From contig JAYVEV010000079.1 in NCBI GenBank assembly GCA_043773745.1, forward strand, positions 17,480-81,479: a DNA stretch of 64,000 nucleotides, in the 5' to 3' direction. Source of the stretch: UKL13-2 sp043773745. GTDB lineage: Bacteria; Pseudomonadota; Gammaproteobacteria; Burkholderiales; Usitatibacteraceae. Under the pieces are notes generated by a model. That model ran no database searches. It was not told the origin of the DNA and saw only the letters and a list, made by a program, of their open reading frames with translations. The translations under genes and the position numbers were made by a program. This document shows, piece by piece, positions 53,081-62,518 of this stretch (positions are counted from its first letter, which is position 1; the number at the start of each line of letters is the position of its first letter).

Positions 53081-56000
53081 GATGCTGACTATGATTAATC
53101 GCGGTTGGACTACTGCCTTCAGTCGGACTGCTTGACTTATCGCGCGCGAAAAAAACAAAATACAAAGTGGGCAACACAATCAATGTAAGGATTGTTGCAG
53201 ACACCAATCCACCAATAACCACAATAGCAAGCGGGCGCTGGGTTTCTGCGCCTATGGCTTTTGACAATGCCATAGGCAGCAAACCAAACATGGCTAATAA
53301 CGCTGTCATCAGCACAGTACGGAGTCGCTGAACTGAACCTGACATGACCACTTCCAATATGGGCATGCCTGAATCGCGCAGCTGATTAAAATAAGTCACC
53401 ATCACCACACCATTTAATACGGCTTGGCCAAATAACGCAATAAATCCGATGGCGGCAGACACTGAGAGTGGAATGCCGGTCAAAAGCAGCGCCACAATGC
53501 CGCCAATTAGCGCAAACGGAATATTGGCCACAATCAGCAAAGCACTTTTGACTGAGCCAAATGCATCAAACAACAGTAAAAAAATCAGCAATATAGAGAG
53601 CGGCACAATCCAGGAGAGTCGTTTCATGGCTCGTTCCTGATTTTCAAACTCCCCAGACCAGGTCACTTCTTCGCCGTTAGCGAGTTCTTCCGCTGTACCG
53701 ACCTTATTTTGCATATCTTTTACGACGCTGCCCATATCGCGGTCGCGAATAAATACACCGATAGAAACAACCCGTCGGCCGTTTTCCCGTGCAATATTCA
53801 TGGCACCTGAAATACTTTTGAATCGTGCCAATTGTGAGAGCGGCACCTGTGCGCCGTTCGGGCTAGCTACCAGCAGATTAGGCAAATTTGGAAGCGCTCT
53901 TTCCGATTCTTTTAACCGTACTACGACACTAAAATGTTTCTCGCCTTCCCACAACTCAGAGGTTGCTTTGCCTGCTAATGCAATCTCGACTAAATCTTGA
54001 ATATCGCCAACATTGATGCCATATCGCGCCGCTGCCAAACGATCTATATCAAGAACGTATTGCGGCAGGGTTCCGCTGCGATCAATGAACGCCCGCACTA
54101 CACCCTTCACATTGGATATTTGCCCCAGTATACGCTCAGCGTGTGCAACCAAACTCTCTAAGTCATCCCCTCGTACCTTTATCACGATTTGACCGTCAAT
54201 TTGTGAGATCGATTCAAGAACGTTATCGCGGATCGGCTGTGAAAATGATGGTTCAACGCCAGGCAATGCCGAAACGGCATCATCCAGCTCTTTAATCAGG
54301 CTTTCTTTAGTCTTGCCTGGACGCCAGTTAATCTCAGTCTTCAAGTCAACTAAAAATTCAGCCCCGTTAAAAATTTTCGGGTCGGTGCCATCGTCAGGGC
54401 GGCCCACTTTTGAAATGACGGTACTGACTTCGGGCACGCTGCGCAATGCGCGGCGGATAGCGCGAGCCTGCTCTTGGGCCTCGGCCGGTGATACTGATGG
54501 CGGTAAAGTAACATTCACCCAAATCGAGCCCTCGTTAAGTTCAGGCAAAAATTCACTACCCAACTGGGTTGCACCCGCCAAGCTGAGAATAAGCGCAATA
54601 AGCGCAGTGCCAATAATCCAGCGGGGGCGTGTCAGCGCCCATGACAAGACAGGTGAATACCATGATTTCAGCTTGGCAACGAGCTGGTTATCACCATGTG
54701 GCACATCTTTTTTTAACAATAAATATGTCATCAACGGTACTAAAGTTAGCGACAATACAAGCGAGCCGATTAGCGCAGAAGTCACAGTCCATGCCATGGG
54801 TGAAAAAATGCGGCCCTCATGGCGCTGCAGTGTGAATATAGGAATATGAGCAGCAATGATAATGATCATCGAAAACACCGTTGGGCGCCCGACTTCCACA
54901 ACTGCATCGCGAATCGCCGAAAAACGCGATTCGTTATCCGCAATTCCGTGTTCCTTCAACAGAGATAATCGATAAACGATGTTCTCGACAACAATCACTG
55001 CCCCATCGACAATAATGCCGAAATCCATAGCGCCCAGCGAAAGTAAATTAGCTGGAATACCGACTAATGTCAGACCCAAAAACGTTGCCAATAGTGCTAG
55101 CGGAATAATTGCTGCCACTATCAAGGCGGCGCGCAAATTCCCTAAAAAAAGAAATAGGATTAGCGTAACCAGCATTGCACCTTCGGTCAGATTACTAAAG
55201 ACAGTTTTAAGCGTCTTATCAATCAACCATGAACGGTCATAATAAGGAACAATTTCTACCCCATTGGGCAGAATCGATTTATTCACAAAGGCTATTTTCT
55301 CCTTCAACCCGGCCAGCACCGTTGATGGATTTTCGCCCTTACGCATCACCACAATGCCATTCACAATATCGTCCGCATCATCTTGTCCAGCCAGGCCCTG
55401 CGGCGGAGCGCCATTTACCGATACTTGGGCAATATCGCGCACTAAAATTGGCGTACCTTTATTTTCGGCTACGACGACTTGCGCAATATCTGCCGAGCTT
55501 TTAAAGCTTCCCAAACTGCGCACCAAAAATTGCTGGCGGCCTTGGGTCACACCGCCGCCACCGGCGTTTGAGTTAGCGCGCTGTAGTGCGCCAAAAAGCT
55601 GCCCCAGAGTCACCTTATAGTCGCGCATTTTTGCGAGATCAGGATTCACTTCGTACTGCTTGATAGTCCCACCCATCGTGACCAGATCAGCCACCCCCTG
55701 AACCTGACGCAACTGTTTTTCAACAACCCAGTCTTGTAATGTCCGAAGCTCCTGCGCGGTGTAGGCATCACCACGCAAACGGAAACGGAAAATTTCACCA
55801 ATGGCGGTCGAGAGTGGCGCCAGTTGCGGCTCTACGCCTGACGGCAGATCAATACCGCGAAGTCGTTCGATCACCTGCTGCCGCACTACCTGGTCGGTCG
55901 GTTTATCATTAAACGTGAGAATGATGTACGAGAGACCAAACTGGGTATGCGAAAACATGCGCACAGCATTGGGCATGCCTGACAGCGCAGTTTCAATCGG

Positions 56001-56201
56001 TATGGTTACCTGACGCTCTACTTCCTCGGCAGCACGCCCTGGGTATAGCGCAATGACATTCGCCTGAGTATCAGACACATCCGGAAATGCTTCTACCGGT
56101 AAATTTATGAACGCGAGAATACCGGCACAGATAAACAGCGCGGTACCAAGCAGCACGAACAACGGCTGCTTCAACGAAAACGTAATGATGCGGTTCATCA
56201 T
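53067..56201 (-). CDS. Heavy-metal efflux RND pump (CzcA/CusA family)
   Basis: A 1044-residue inner-membrane proton/metal antiporter. It has the RND layout of one helix, a large periplasmic loop, six helices, a second loop and five helices. The TM4 motif MDFGIIVDGAVIVVEN contains the Asp, Asp and Glu that carry protons in HME-RND pumps (CzcA), separating it from drug pumps. Other signatures are LPVEAFPDVSDTQANVIALYPGRAAEEVERQVTIPIE and GSEFLPELNEGSIWVNVTLPPSVS. The metal (Co/Zn/Cd, Ni or Cu/Ag) cannot be settled by eye. Its ATG overlaps the adaptor gene stop by four bases. Confidence 0.93.
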   Translation of the reverse strand: MMNRIITFSLKQPLFVLLGTALFICAGILAFINLPVEAFPDVSDTQANVIALYPGRAAEEVERQVTIPIETALSGMPNAVRMFSHTQFGLSYIILTFNDKPTDQVVRQQVIERLRGIDLPSGVEPQLAPLSTAIGEIFRFRLRGDAYTAQELRTLQDWVVEKQLRQVQGVADLVTMGGTIKQYEVNPDLAKMRDYKVTLGQLFGALQRANSNAGGGGVTQGRQQFLVRSLGSFKSSADIAQVVVAENKGTPILVRDIAQVSVNGAPPQGLAGQDDADDIVNGIVVMRKGENPSTVLAGLKEKIAFVNKSILPNGVEIVPYYDRSWLIDKTLKTVFSNLTEGAMLVTLILFLFLGNLRAALIVAAIIPLALLATFLGLTLVGIPANLLSLGAMDFGIIVDGAVIVVENIVYRLSLLKEHGIADNESRFSAIRDAVVEVGRPTVFSMIIIIAAHIPIFTLQRHEGRIFSPMAWTVTSALIGSLVLSLTLVPLMTYLLLKKDVPHGDNQLVAKLKSWYSPVLSWALTRPRWIIGTALIALILSLAGATQLGSEFLPELNEGSIWVNVTLPPSVSPAEAQEQARAIRRALRSVPEVSTVISKVGRPDDGTDPKIFNGAEFLVDLKTEINWRPGKTKESLIKELDDAVSALPGVEPSFSQPIRDNVLESISQIDGQIVIKVRGDDLESLVAHAERILGQISNVKGVVRAFIDRSGTLPQYVLDIDRLAAARYGINVGDIQDLVEIALAGKATSELWEGEKHFSVVVRLKESERALPNLPNLLVASPNGAQVPLSQLARFKSISGAMNIARENGRRVVSIGVFIRDRDMGSVVKDMQNKVGTAEELANGEEVTWSGEFENQERAMKRLSWIVPLSILLIFLLLFDAFGSVKSALLIVANIPFALIGGIVALLLTGIPLSVSAAIGFIALFGQAVLNGVVMVTYFNQLRDSGMPILEVVMSGSVQRLRTVLMTALLAMFGLLPMALSKAIGAETQRPLAIVVIGGLVSATILTLIVLPTLYFVFFARDKSSSPTEGSSPTAINHSQHHASQ

Positions 56202-57433
56202 GGTTTGGTATTCGCCTTGTCATTTGCAGCGGGCGCCACTAACGACAAACTCTTGGAAGATTTTTCAGAAATCTCTTCGCTCATTTTTGTCGCTGCCACA
56301 ATCTGCTGCATCAGCAGATTGCCAGACACAACGACTTCATCACCTACTTCAAGACCGCTCAAAACTTTGAGCCCATTCTGGGCTGCGACCGTATTGGCTG
56401 AACCCAGCACAACCTTTATGCCGCGGCGCACGAATTTTCCCGGCCCTGTTTTAACAAAGACGAAACGACGAATCCCTTCCAAAAAAACCGCTTTCTCGGG
56501 CACCGTTGGAAATTCACCTTTTGCCATCGCAATTCGCGCATTTATAAACATTTCCGCTTTCAAACGACGGTCCGAATTCGGCACCACGCCCCGCAATTTG
56601 AGGCTGCGCGAGACGGGGTCAATAAAGTCAGCAATCTGCTTTAACTCGCCCGCAAAGGAATCGTCGGGATATTGATTGCTGGTCACAACAATCGGAGCGC
56701 CCGGTTTAAGTAGTTTGAGGTCGGACTCGGCAGCATCAAGCTGCACCCAAAGTCTGGTTGGATCAGTCACTACAAATTGCGGCACAATTGGCTGATCAGG
56801 GCGCAATTCCTGCCCGGGATTGATGTTACGTTCAACGATAGTTCCCGCTACTGGGCTCACGAGATTAAAACGCTGGTCAACGTTTTGACTATTGCCATAC
56901 AGCTTGAGCCGGGCCTGCGCGCGATTAGCCTCAGCCTCTGCATTAGCGTAATCAGCCTCTGCTTGGTACAAATCTTTTCCTGCCGCAACACCATTGGCAA
57001 CAAGTTCTTTGACGCGACCCAGCGCTTGCTTGGAGAACGTGAGCATGGTTTGTGATTTCCGGGCATCTGCCTGTGCGGCCGCAAAGTCGGGCGATTGTAG
57101 TTCAGCTAGTACTTGACCAACCACCACTTTATCGCCGACTTGTGCTACGAGCCTGCTCACTCGGCCGGCAAACGGCGTGAATATTCGTACGGTACGATCT
57201 TCATCCCATACCAAGCGACCCGGGATACTCAATTCCCCATCTCGGGGTGCTGCAACCTTCGCTGTCACGATATTTTTGAGTGCAGGGCTCGCAACTGGAA
57301 ACGTAATGACATCACCTAAAACGGTGGGTTTTGCTTCCTCCGGCACTTCTGTTTTGTGTTCGCAACCCGTCGTAAGTGAGAATAATGCTGCAACGATCAA
57401 ACTTGCCCCCGTTTTATAAATTGCGCTTTTCAT
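56198..57433 (-). CDS. RND efflux periplasmic adaptor (CzcB/CusB-like)
   Basis: A 411-residue membrane-fusion protein linking pump and outer-membrane channel. A lipoprotein-type leader ends LTTGCEH. The barrel-sandwich part has IPGRLVWDEDRTVRIFTPFAGRVSRLVAQVGDKVVVGQVLAELQSPDF, then a helical hairpin (about 125-185), VSPVAGTIVERNINPGQELRPDQP, and a C-terminal region with KAVFLEGIRRFVFVKTGPGKFVRRGIKVV. Unlike some CzcB proteins it has no His-rich metal-binding N-terminus. It overlaps both neighbours by four bases, so the three exporter genes are translationally coupled. Confidence 0.92.
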   Translation of the reverse strand: MKSAIYKTGASLIVAALFSLTTGCEHKTEVPEEAKPTVLGDVITFPVASPALKNIVTAKVAAPRDGELSIPGRLVWDEDRTVRIFTPFAGRVSRLVAQVGDKVVVGQVLAELQSPDFAAAQADARKSQTMLTFSKQALGRVKELVANGVAAGKDLYQAEADYANAEAEANRAQARLKLYGNSQNVDQRFNLVSPVAGTIVERNINPGQELRPDQPIVPQFVVTDPTRLWVQLDAAESDLKLLKPGAPIVVTSNQYPDDSFAGELKQIADFIDPVSRSLKLRGVVPNSDRRLKAEMFINARIAMAKGEFPTVPEKAVFLEGIRRFVFVKTGPGKFVRRGIKVVLGSANTVAAQNGLKVLSGLEVGDEVVVSGNLLMQQIVAATKMSEEISEKSSKSLSLVAPAANDKANTKP

Positions 57434-58881
57434 GGTTTTTCACTCGTCATTTGTTCTACCGCCTTGTCTGAAATCAACTCGACACTCGCGGACCATTGCG
57501 CCCACGCTTTGCCTGCATCAGTATTGGCCTGCGAAGCATCCAGTTCAGTCTGCTTAAGCGTGCGACGGGCATCCAGTAAATCGAGCACACTTGTCGCACC
57601 TTTGCCGTAAGCAAATTCAGCCGCTTTAGCAACGTTGCGCGCCAATGGGAGGATCTCACCCTCAACACGCGACGCACGATCAACTGCGGCATGCCAGCTC
57701 TCAAGATTTAGTTTTGCTTCAAACTTCGCCTGCACTTTAAGACGTGCCAGCGCATCCTTGGCGACTTGCAAATCAGTTAATGCACGCCTTGCCTCACCTT
57801 CATTTGCATGTCGAGCTGACAGAGGTATCGAAAAATAAAAGCTGAATGAATTGCCCGTGCCTTGCGGATTAGTAGCCGATGCGGGCCACCGATCAAACTG
57901 CGCACTGACTGTAACGTCACGGGTTGCAATACTAGCCGCTAGCGCACGCCCCGCCTCTGCCGCCTCCAGACGTTGCGCAGCGGCAACCAAGTCCGCACGG
58001 TCGTCTAAACTTGGCGGAATTTTGACGCCGTCGTTAATGGGCAATTTGACTGCCGAGACAGCGAAAAATTGCGCATTAGCCTCGGCCCCAATTGATTTCG
58101 CCAACTCAAGTCTCGCTTTTCGCACATCAATTTCGGCTTGACGCAAATCATTCTGTGCACGGACATCGTCCAGACGGAATCGATTTGCCTCGCTTGGTGC
58201 TATATCGTCGGCTTTCAGTCTTTTTTCAGTTGCTTCCAAGCTTGAGTGCGCATAGCCTGCGAATTCACGCTGTGTATCGACGCGAGCCTGTTGAAATAAC
58301 AATTCAAAATAATTTTGCCTAAGCAGCAAACGTTGCTGGCGAATCACATCCTGCCAATCCGCACGCGCTGCATTGATGGCCGCATCCGCTTGCCGTTCGC
58401 GCAACGTCGCTTTTCCGCCGCGTTCAACAAGCTGATCCAACCGTACCGAGCTATCGATGGTCTTATCTTGCAGCGGCCCCGAGCCTATGCCTGCAGCGCG
58501 GTTAATGTTAGAAGCGCCCACGGTCAAATTGGGATTGGGACGCTGCCCGGCCGTAACGCGATCAGCCTCAGCTGCTTCAATTGAACGCCGCGAAGCAAGT
58601 ACATCACGGTTGCAATTAATCAGGCGAGCTTCTGCCATGCCGAGGCTAATACTGATTTTTTCATCCGCAGGCACTAAGAACGCGAGACAAGATTGTGCGA
58701 AAGTAGCCTGCGGCAAAGCACAAAGAACAAAAATGATGGACACGAGATAACCTGCATGGAAACCAAGCCGTAACTGGCTGGCTTGCTCAATACAGGACAA
58801 TTCATTTCTTCCAAAAATTTGTTTTACTATCAGACTTAATGGCGCGTCTTGAAATTTTATAAGACGAGAAGTTTTTTTCAT
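57430..58881 (-). CDS. TolC-family outer-membrane efflux protein (CzcC-like)
   Basis: A 483-residue outer-membrane channel. It shows the duplicated OEP pattern: AEARLINCNRDVLASRRSIEAAEADRVTAGQRPNPNLTVGASN in the first half, and RADLVAAAQRLEAAEAGRALAASIATRDVTVSAQFDRWP in the second, each followed by long coiled helices. The apparent signal sequence (AGYLVSIIFVLCALPQATFAQ) begins about 45 residues in, so the true start may be downstream of ATG 58881 at a non-ATG codon. It is 47 bases after the response-regulator gene and overlaps the adaptor gene by four bases. Confidence 0.88.
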   Translation of the reverse strand: MKKTSRLIKFQDAPLSLIVKQIFGRNELSCIEQASQLRLGFHAGYLVSIIFVLCALPQATFAQSCLAFLVPADEKISISLGMAEARLINCNRDVLASRRSIEAAEADRVTAGQRPNPNLTVGASNINRAAGIGSGPLQDKTIDSSVRLDQLVERGGKATLRERQADAAINAARADWQDVIRQQRLLLRQNYFELLFQQARVDTQREFAGYAHSSLEATEKRLKADDIAPSEANRFRLDDVRAQNDLRQAEIDVRKARLELAKSIGAEANAQFFAVSAVKLPINDGVKIPPSLDDRADLVAAAQRLEAAEAGRALAASIATRDVTVSAQFDRWPASATNPQGTGNSFSFYFSIPLSARHANEGEARRALTDLQVAKDALARLKVQAKFEAKLNLESWHAAVDRASRVEGEILPLARNVAKAAEFAYGKGATSVLDLLDARRTLKQTELDASQANTDAGKAWAQWSASVELISDKAVEQMTSEKP

Positions 58882-58928
58882 GCATTCAGCGTAGCAGCAA
58901 CACCTGAAAAAATCTGTCCGGTGATGCC

Positions 58929-59597
58929 CTACAAACGATCCTGTTCATAGGCACGTACGGCGGCTCGCAGGAGTTCTGAACCGTCGGTGAGTCCAAATTT
59001 CTCTTTGATCCGCGAACAATATGTTTGGATCGTTTTTTGGCTCACACCCAAATCGTTGGCAATTCGTCGCGTCGAATGCCCCTTACCTATACGTCTAAAA
59101 ACTTCAAGCTCACGATCACTTAGAACGACTGGTCTCGCGGACATTTCAATAGGCGAATAATTCGCCATTCTCTCAGCGAGCCTTGCTTGCAAGTCAGGCG
59201 CAACAAATACTTTTCCGGCATACACTTCGCGAATAGCGTTAACAATTTGGCTAGTGGATTCCCGTTTCATGACATAACCCCGTGCGCCCGCCTTTAGTGC
59301 TCTTTCCACGTCACCGATTTCTTCGTGCATAGACAGTACCAAGGTTCGAAACTGCCCCGAATTATTTGGGCGAGCTTGAATGGCCTTGATAAGGTCAAGG
59401 CCCGAACCGCGCTTGAGCGAAAGATCAACCACGATAACATCAGGTGCGGCGTCATCAATTGCTGCGAATGCTGCATTTGGCTCATCAGCTTCTCCTACTA
59501 CTTCAATATCCTTTTCTAAGCGCAACAAATTACCCAACCATTCGCGTACCAAAGGATGATCGTCAACAATATAAACGCGAATTGTGCTCGAAATCAT
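58929..59597 (-). CDS. NarL/LuxR-type response regulator
   Basis: A 222-residue DNA-binding regulator. The receiver domain has VYIVDDHPLVREW (acidic pair), the phospho-acceptor Asp58 in VIVVDLSLKRGSG and the Lys in VMKRESTS. The C-terminal LuxR helix-turn-helix is LSDRELEVFRRIGKGHSTRRIANDLGVSQKTIQTYCSRIKEKFGL. It overlaps its cognate kinase gene by four bases and lies directly upstream of the metal-efflux genes, which it probably controls (inference from position). Confidence 0.93.
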   Translation of the reverse strand: MISSTIRVYIVDDHPLVREWLGNLLRLEKDIEVVGEADEPNAAFAAIDDAAPDVIVVDLSLKRGSGLDLIKAIQARPNNSGQFRTLVLSMHEEIGDVERALKAGARGYVMKRESTSQIVNAIREVYAGKVFVAPDLQARLAERMANYSPIEMSARPVVLSDRELEVFRRIGKGHSTRRIANDLGVSQKTIQTYCSRIKEKFGLTDGSELLRAAVRAYEQDRL

Positions 59598-60703
59598 GCC
59601 AAATCCTGAAAGCGTGGAAGATGACAGATGATTTTAGTACCCTGATTGGCGGCGGGAATGAGAGACAGTGTCGCGCCGATGAAGGCTGCCCGGTTTGTCA
59701 TGATTTTCAAACCCATTCCTGAGGTTTCCTGGCTTTTGAGAAACTGGGTATGCAGAATGCCGACGCCGTCATCTTCAATAATTAAATCAATACCCATTTC
59801 ATTGCCCAATAGAGAAACATCAATGCGATGCGGCGTCGCGTGCTTAAGAGCATTACGTATTGCTTCATGCGCAATACGAAACAAATGCGCGGCGGTACCC
59901 GCATCGCGAACTAATGTATTTCCTGTATGTTTGAAATGACACTGAATGCCAGATCCGTTAGTCTGATCAGCTATTTCTGATAATTTATCGCACAGTTTTT
60001 CCGGGTCAATCTCTGATAACAGGAGACCGCGTGCTAATTGACGCGTCTTGTCCGCACCCTCTTCCAGCAAGCCCACAATCGTTTCGGCATCAGCAGCTAA
60101 CTCGCTATTTTTCTCATTAAGACATTGAGCCAGCACCTGTGCTGCCAATGCTGTTCCCACCAGATGCTGGCAAATTTCATCATGGAGTTCATGCCCGATC
60201 AAATTTCGCTCTCGTGAGCCAACTGCCAGCAATTCTTCCTCAAGCTGGCGCCGGGTTCTGGCGGCCTCAACTAATGCAGCGGTCCGATCCTTTACCCGCT
60301 GCTCTAGTTGCCGATGCAATGAAATGAAGGCATTCAAAATCCAAATTAAAATCATGAAAACCGTCAGTGCTGTCAGCGCATTCCATAAATACCATGTTGG
60401 AAGTTCATTGCCGTTATTAGCCGCCACGTCACCCATTGCGCGTAGCAATATGCATGTAATCGCAACCACGGCTGCGGCTGGCGCTCCTAGCCAAATAACA
60501 GCAAGTATTATCGGTATGAAGTAAAACAGCAAAAGCGACACATGAATGCCGGTAGCATAATCGGATAAGCCAATAATAAAAATAGCGCATAAAATAATAG
60601 TGCAGGCGCTGACTTTGCTTTGCGTAGGCGGTCCACTAATATGTAATAGTAACCAATCCGTGATCTTGTTGCGCTTGAGTTTAAGCTTCACCTTGTTAAT
60701 CAC
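59594..60703 (-). CDS. NarL-family sensor histidine kinase
   Basis: A 369-residue membrane kinase. Four or five hydrophobic segments fill residues about 28-130 with hardly any periplasmic loop, then a coiled linker (RQLEQRVKDRTAALVEAARTRRQLEEELL), the HisKA_3 phosphorylation helix GHELHDEICQHLVGTAL (phospho-His in the first position of the H-box) and an HATPase domain (HEAIRNALKHATPHRI, DDGVGI, GMGLKIMTNRA). The sensing part looks membrane-embedded, so the signal may be in the bilayer or the membrane state. It is first in the array leading to the RND genes. Confidence 0.92.
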   Translation of the reverse strand: MINKVKLKLKRNKITDWLLLHISGPPTQSKVSACTIILCAIFIIGLSDYATGIHVSLLLFYFIPIILAVIWLGAPAAAVVAITCILLRAMGDVAANNGNELPTWYLWNALTALTVFMILIWILNAFISLHRQLEQRVKDRTAALVEAARTRRQLEEELLAVGSRERNLIGHELHDEICQHLVGTALAAQVLAQCLNEKNSELAADAETIVGLLEEGADKTRQLARGLLLSEIDPEKLCDKLSEIADQTNGSGIQCHFKHTGNTLVRDAGTAAHLFRIAHEAIRNALKHATPHRIDVSLLGNEMGIDLIIEDDGVGILHTQFLKSQETSGMGLKIMTNRAAFIGATLSLIPAANQGTKIICHLPRFQDLA

Positions 60704-60773
60704 AATCTATTAAAAAAAAATTAAATCGGCATCCGCAATTAAGCCACCATACAAAACATTCGTGCTACAAGCT

Positions 60774-62372
60774 CTAGCTGCGCGTTTGACCCACAACTGG
60801 GATATTCCTGAAACCCTGCGCCTTGTTAACTGCGCCTTCGAGCCATTCAAAACCCAGCTCACTCATCAGTGCCAACACCGCGGCCGGAATAGCGCCCGCT
60901 AGCATTAATCCCTGGTCATTAAGCGCTAGGCCGGTGACGATCCGCTCACCGTATCCGCCCGCACCAATAAATGCTGCAATCGTTGCTGTGCCGATTGCAA
61001 TAGCAGTTGCGGTGCGAATACCGGCGATGATGGTAGGCAGCGCGAGCGGTAATTCAATTTGATACAACAAGTCATGCGAAGACATACCAAGCGCCTTCCC
61101 CGCCTGCCGCAAACCGTCGGGAACCTCGGCGAGTCCTGCGCAGGTATTACGCATGATAGGCAACAATGCGTAAAGCGTAAGCGCGAGTAGCGCCGGAACG
61201 CTACCAATGACGCCAACCAGTGAAATTAGTATCGCCAGCATGGCAAGCGATGGCACCGTTTGCAAGAGCCCCGCAGTGCCTAACACCACCGCACGTAATC
61301 GGCGATATGGAAAAATAATGATCCCTAATGGAACCGCAATCAGTACAGCAGCGGCAACGGAAATGACCACTAGCCCCAAATGCTCTAAGGTAAGGCGCCA
61401 CAAATCCTGGCCCGCCAGCTTTGAAAAAAAACTGCGTCCAGCTTCGGCGTTAACCGCTGCAATTTTTTTCGGTGGCAATGATGCTCCAGCCGAAGTAGCC
61501 AAATGATCATGGGCGATTTCCTCGAACGTCGCACCATCTAGCTCTGCGCGGGCATTCATGGCGATCATGGCCGCCTCGTCTATAGTGCCACCAAGTTTTT
61601 GTATGGCTTTCCACGCATTTGGAAAGCGCTGTTGCACATCCAGCCGATAAAGAACAACCGCATCATAGCGCGGGAAATAGGCGCGATCATCGCTTAATAC
61701 CCGCAACTTGAGATGAGCTATTTTGGCGTCTGTCGTATAAATGTCGGTGACATCAATCTGTTTTTTTTCAAGCGCATCGTAGGCGAGGCCGTGGTCCAAG
61801 CTAATGGGCGAGTGCGAAAAACTATATTTTTTCACCAAGCCTTTCCAACCGTCCTGGCGGCCGATAAACTCATTGGATAAGCCTAAGCGCAGCTCATTGT
61901 GACGAGCGAGATCAGTCAATGTTTTAATGCCCAAACTATCCGCGCTCTCGGCCCGCATGGCGAGTGCATAGCCATTATTAAATCCTAGCGGAATAGCCAC
62001 TCCCAAGCCATGCGGCGTCAGTTGTACGTTTATTTCCTCAATCGAAAGCGGCTTGGCGCTTTTTAATATTTCCTGGCTGATGGTGCCGACATAATCCGGG
62101 TAAAGATCAATGCTTCCTGCCAACAGCGCAGCGTAAACAATGGCGGTATTACCAAGACCCTGCCTTACTTGCACTTTGGTTGAGGCGCCGGCTGTTTGTG
62201 AAAGAATCTGCGCCAGAATATACGATTCAGTGAATCGCTTTGAACCGATGCGAAGGGCTTCATTTGACTCTGCCGCCATCGACGAAGCGATCAACAAACT
62301 GACCATGCCATACAAAACCAAGCGCAGCCAGCGCCCATCTAATTTTATTGAGGAATCATTCATATTTTTCAT
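60774..62372 (-). CDS. ABC transporter fusion: osmoprotectant-type substrate-binding domain + permease
   Basis: About 532 residues. A leader (WLRLVLYGMVSLLIASSMAAE) is followed by an OpuAC/ProX-like binding domain (RIGSKRFTESYILAQILSQ, RQGLGNTAIVYAALLAGSIDLYPDYVGTISQEIL, IDVTDIYTTDAKI) to about residue 285, then a permease domain with five or more helices and the EAA loop GLRQAGKALGMSSHDLLYQIELPLALPTI. It fits uptake of a quaternary-amine or betaine-like osmolyte. The binding domain comes first, the reverse of the usual permease-first fusions. No ATPase gene is within the window. The start is uncertain (ATGs at 62384, 62372 and 62363). Confidence 0.85.
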   Translation of the reverse strand: MKNMNDSSIKLDGRWLRLVLYGMVSLLIASSMAAESNEALRIGSKRFTESYILAQILSQTAGASTKVQVRQGLGNTAIVYAALLAGSIDLYPDYVGTISQEILKSAKPLSIEEINVQLTPHGLGVAIPLGFNNGYALAMRAESADSLGIKTLTDLARHNELRLGLSNEFIGRQDGWKGLVKKYSFSHSPISLDHGLAYDALEKKQIDVTDIYTTDAKIAHLKLRVLSDDRAYFPRYDAVVLYRLDVQQRFPNAWKAIQKLGGTIDEAAMIAMNARAELDGATFEEIAHDHLATSAGASLPPKKIAAVNAEAGRSFFSKLAGQDLWRLTLEHLGLVVISVAAAVLIAVPLGIIIFPYRRLRAVVLGTAGLLQTVPSLAMLAILISLVGVIGSVPALLALTLYALLPIMRNTCAGLAEVPDGLRQAGKALGMSSHDLLYQIELPLALPTIIAGIRTATAIAIGTATIAAFIGAGGYGERIVTGLALNDQGLMLAGAIPAAVLALMSELGFEWLEGAVNKAQGFRNIPVVGQTRS

Positions 62373-62465
62373 ATGACGAAGCATCACTGATTGAGTAGCA
62401 ACGGTCAAGCGACTACATTAATGCAGATTATGGAAAGCAATTCAATATAATTGCTTTAATCGCAT

Positions 62466-62480
62466 CCTATTTAAAATAGG
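62466..62480. promoter_or_regulatory. Inverted repeat upstream of the asparaginase-like gene
   Basis: CCTATTT-A-AAATAGG is a perfect 7-1-7 inverted repeat in the 146-base divergent gap between the ABC fusion and asparaginase-like genes. It is AT-rich in the middle and could be an operator; chance symmetry cannot be excluded. Confidence 0.3.
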
Positions 62481-62518
62481 GTATCTGCTCATAACCCGTT
62501 TTCCGTATAAGGAAGTCC

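Noticed and set aside
60711..60726. A/T run as a terminator for the ABC fusion gene
   Set aside because: There is a long T-run on the minus strand, but the stem before it is only three base pairs.
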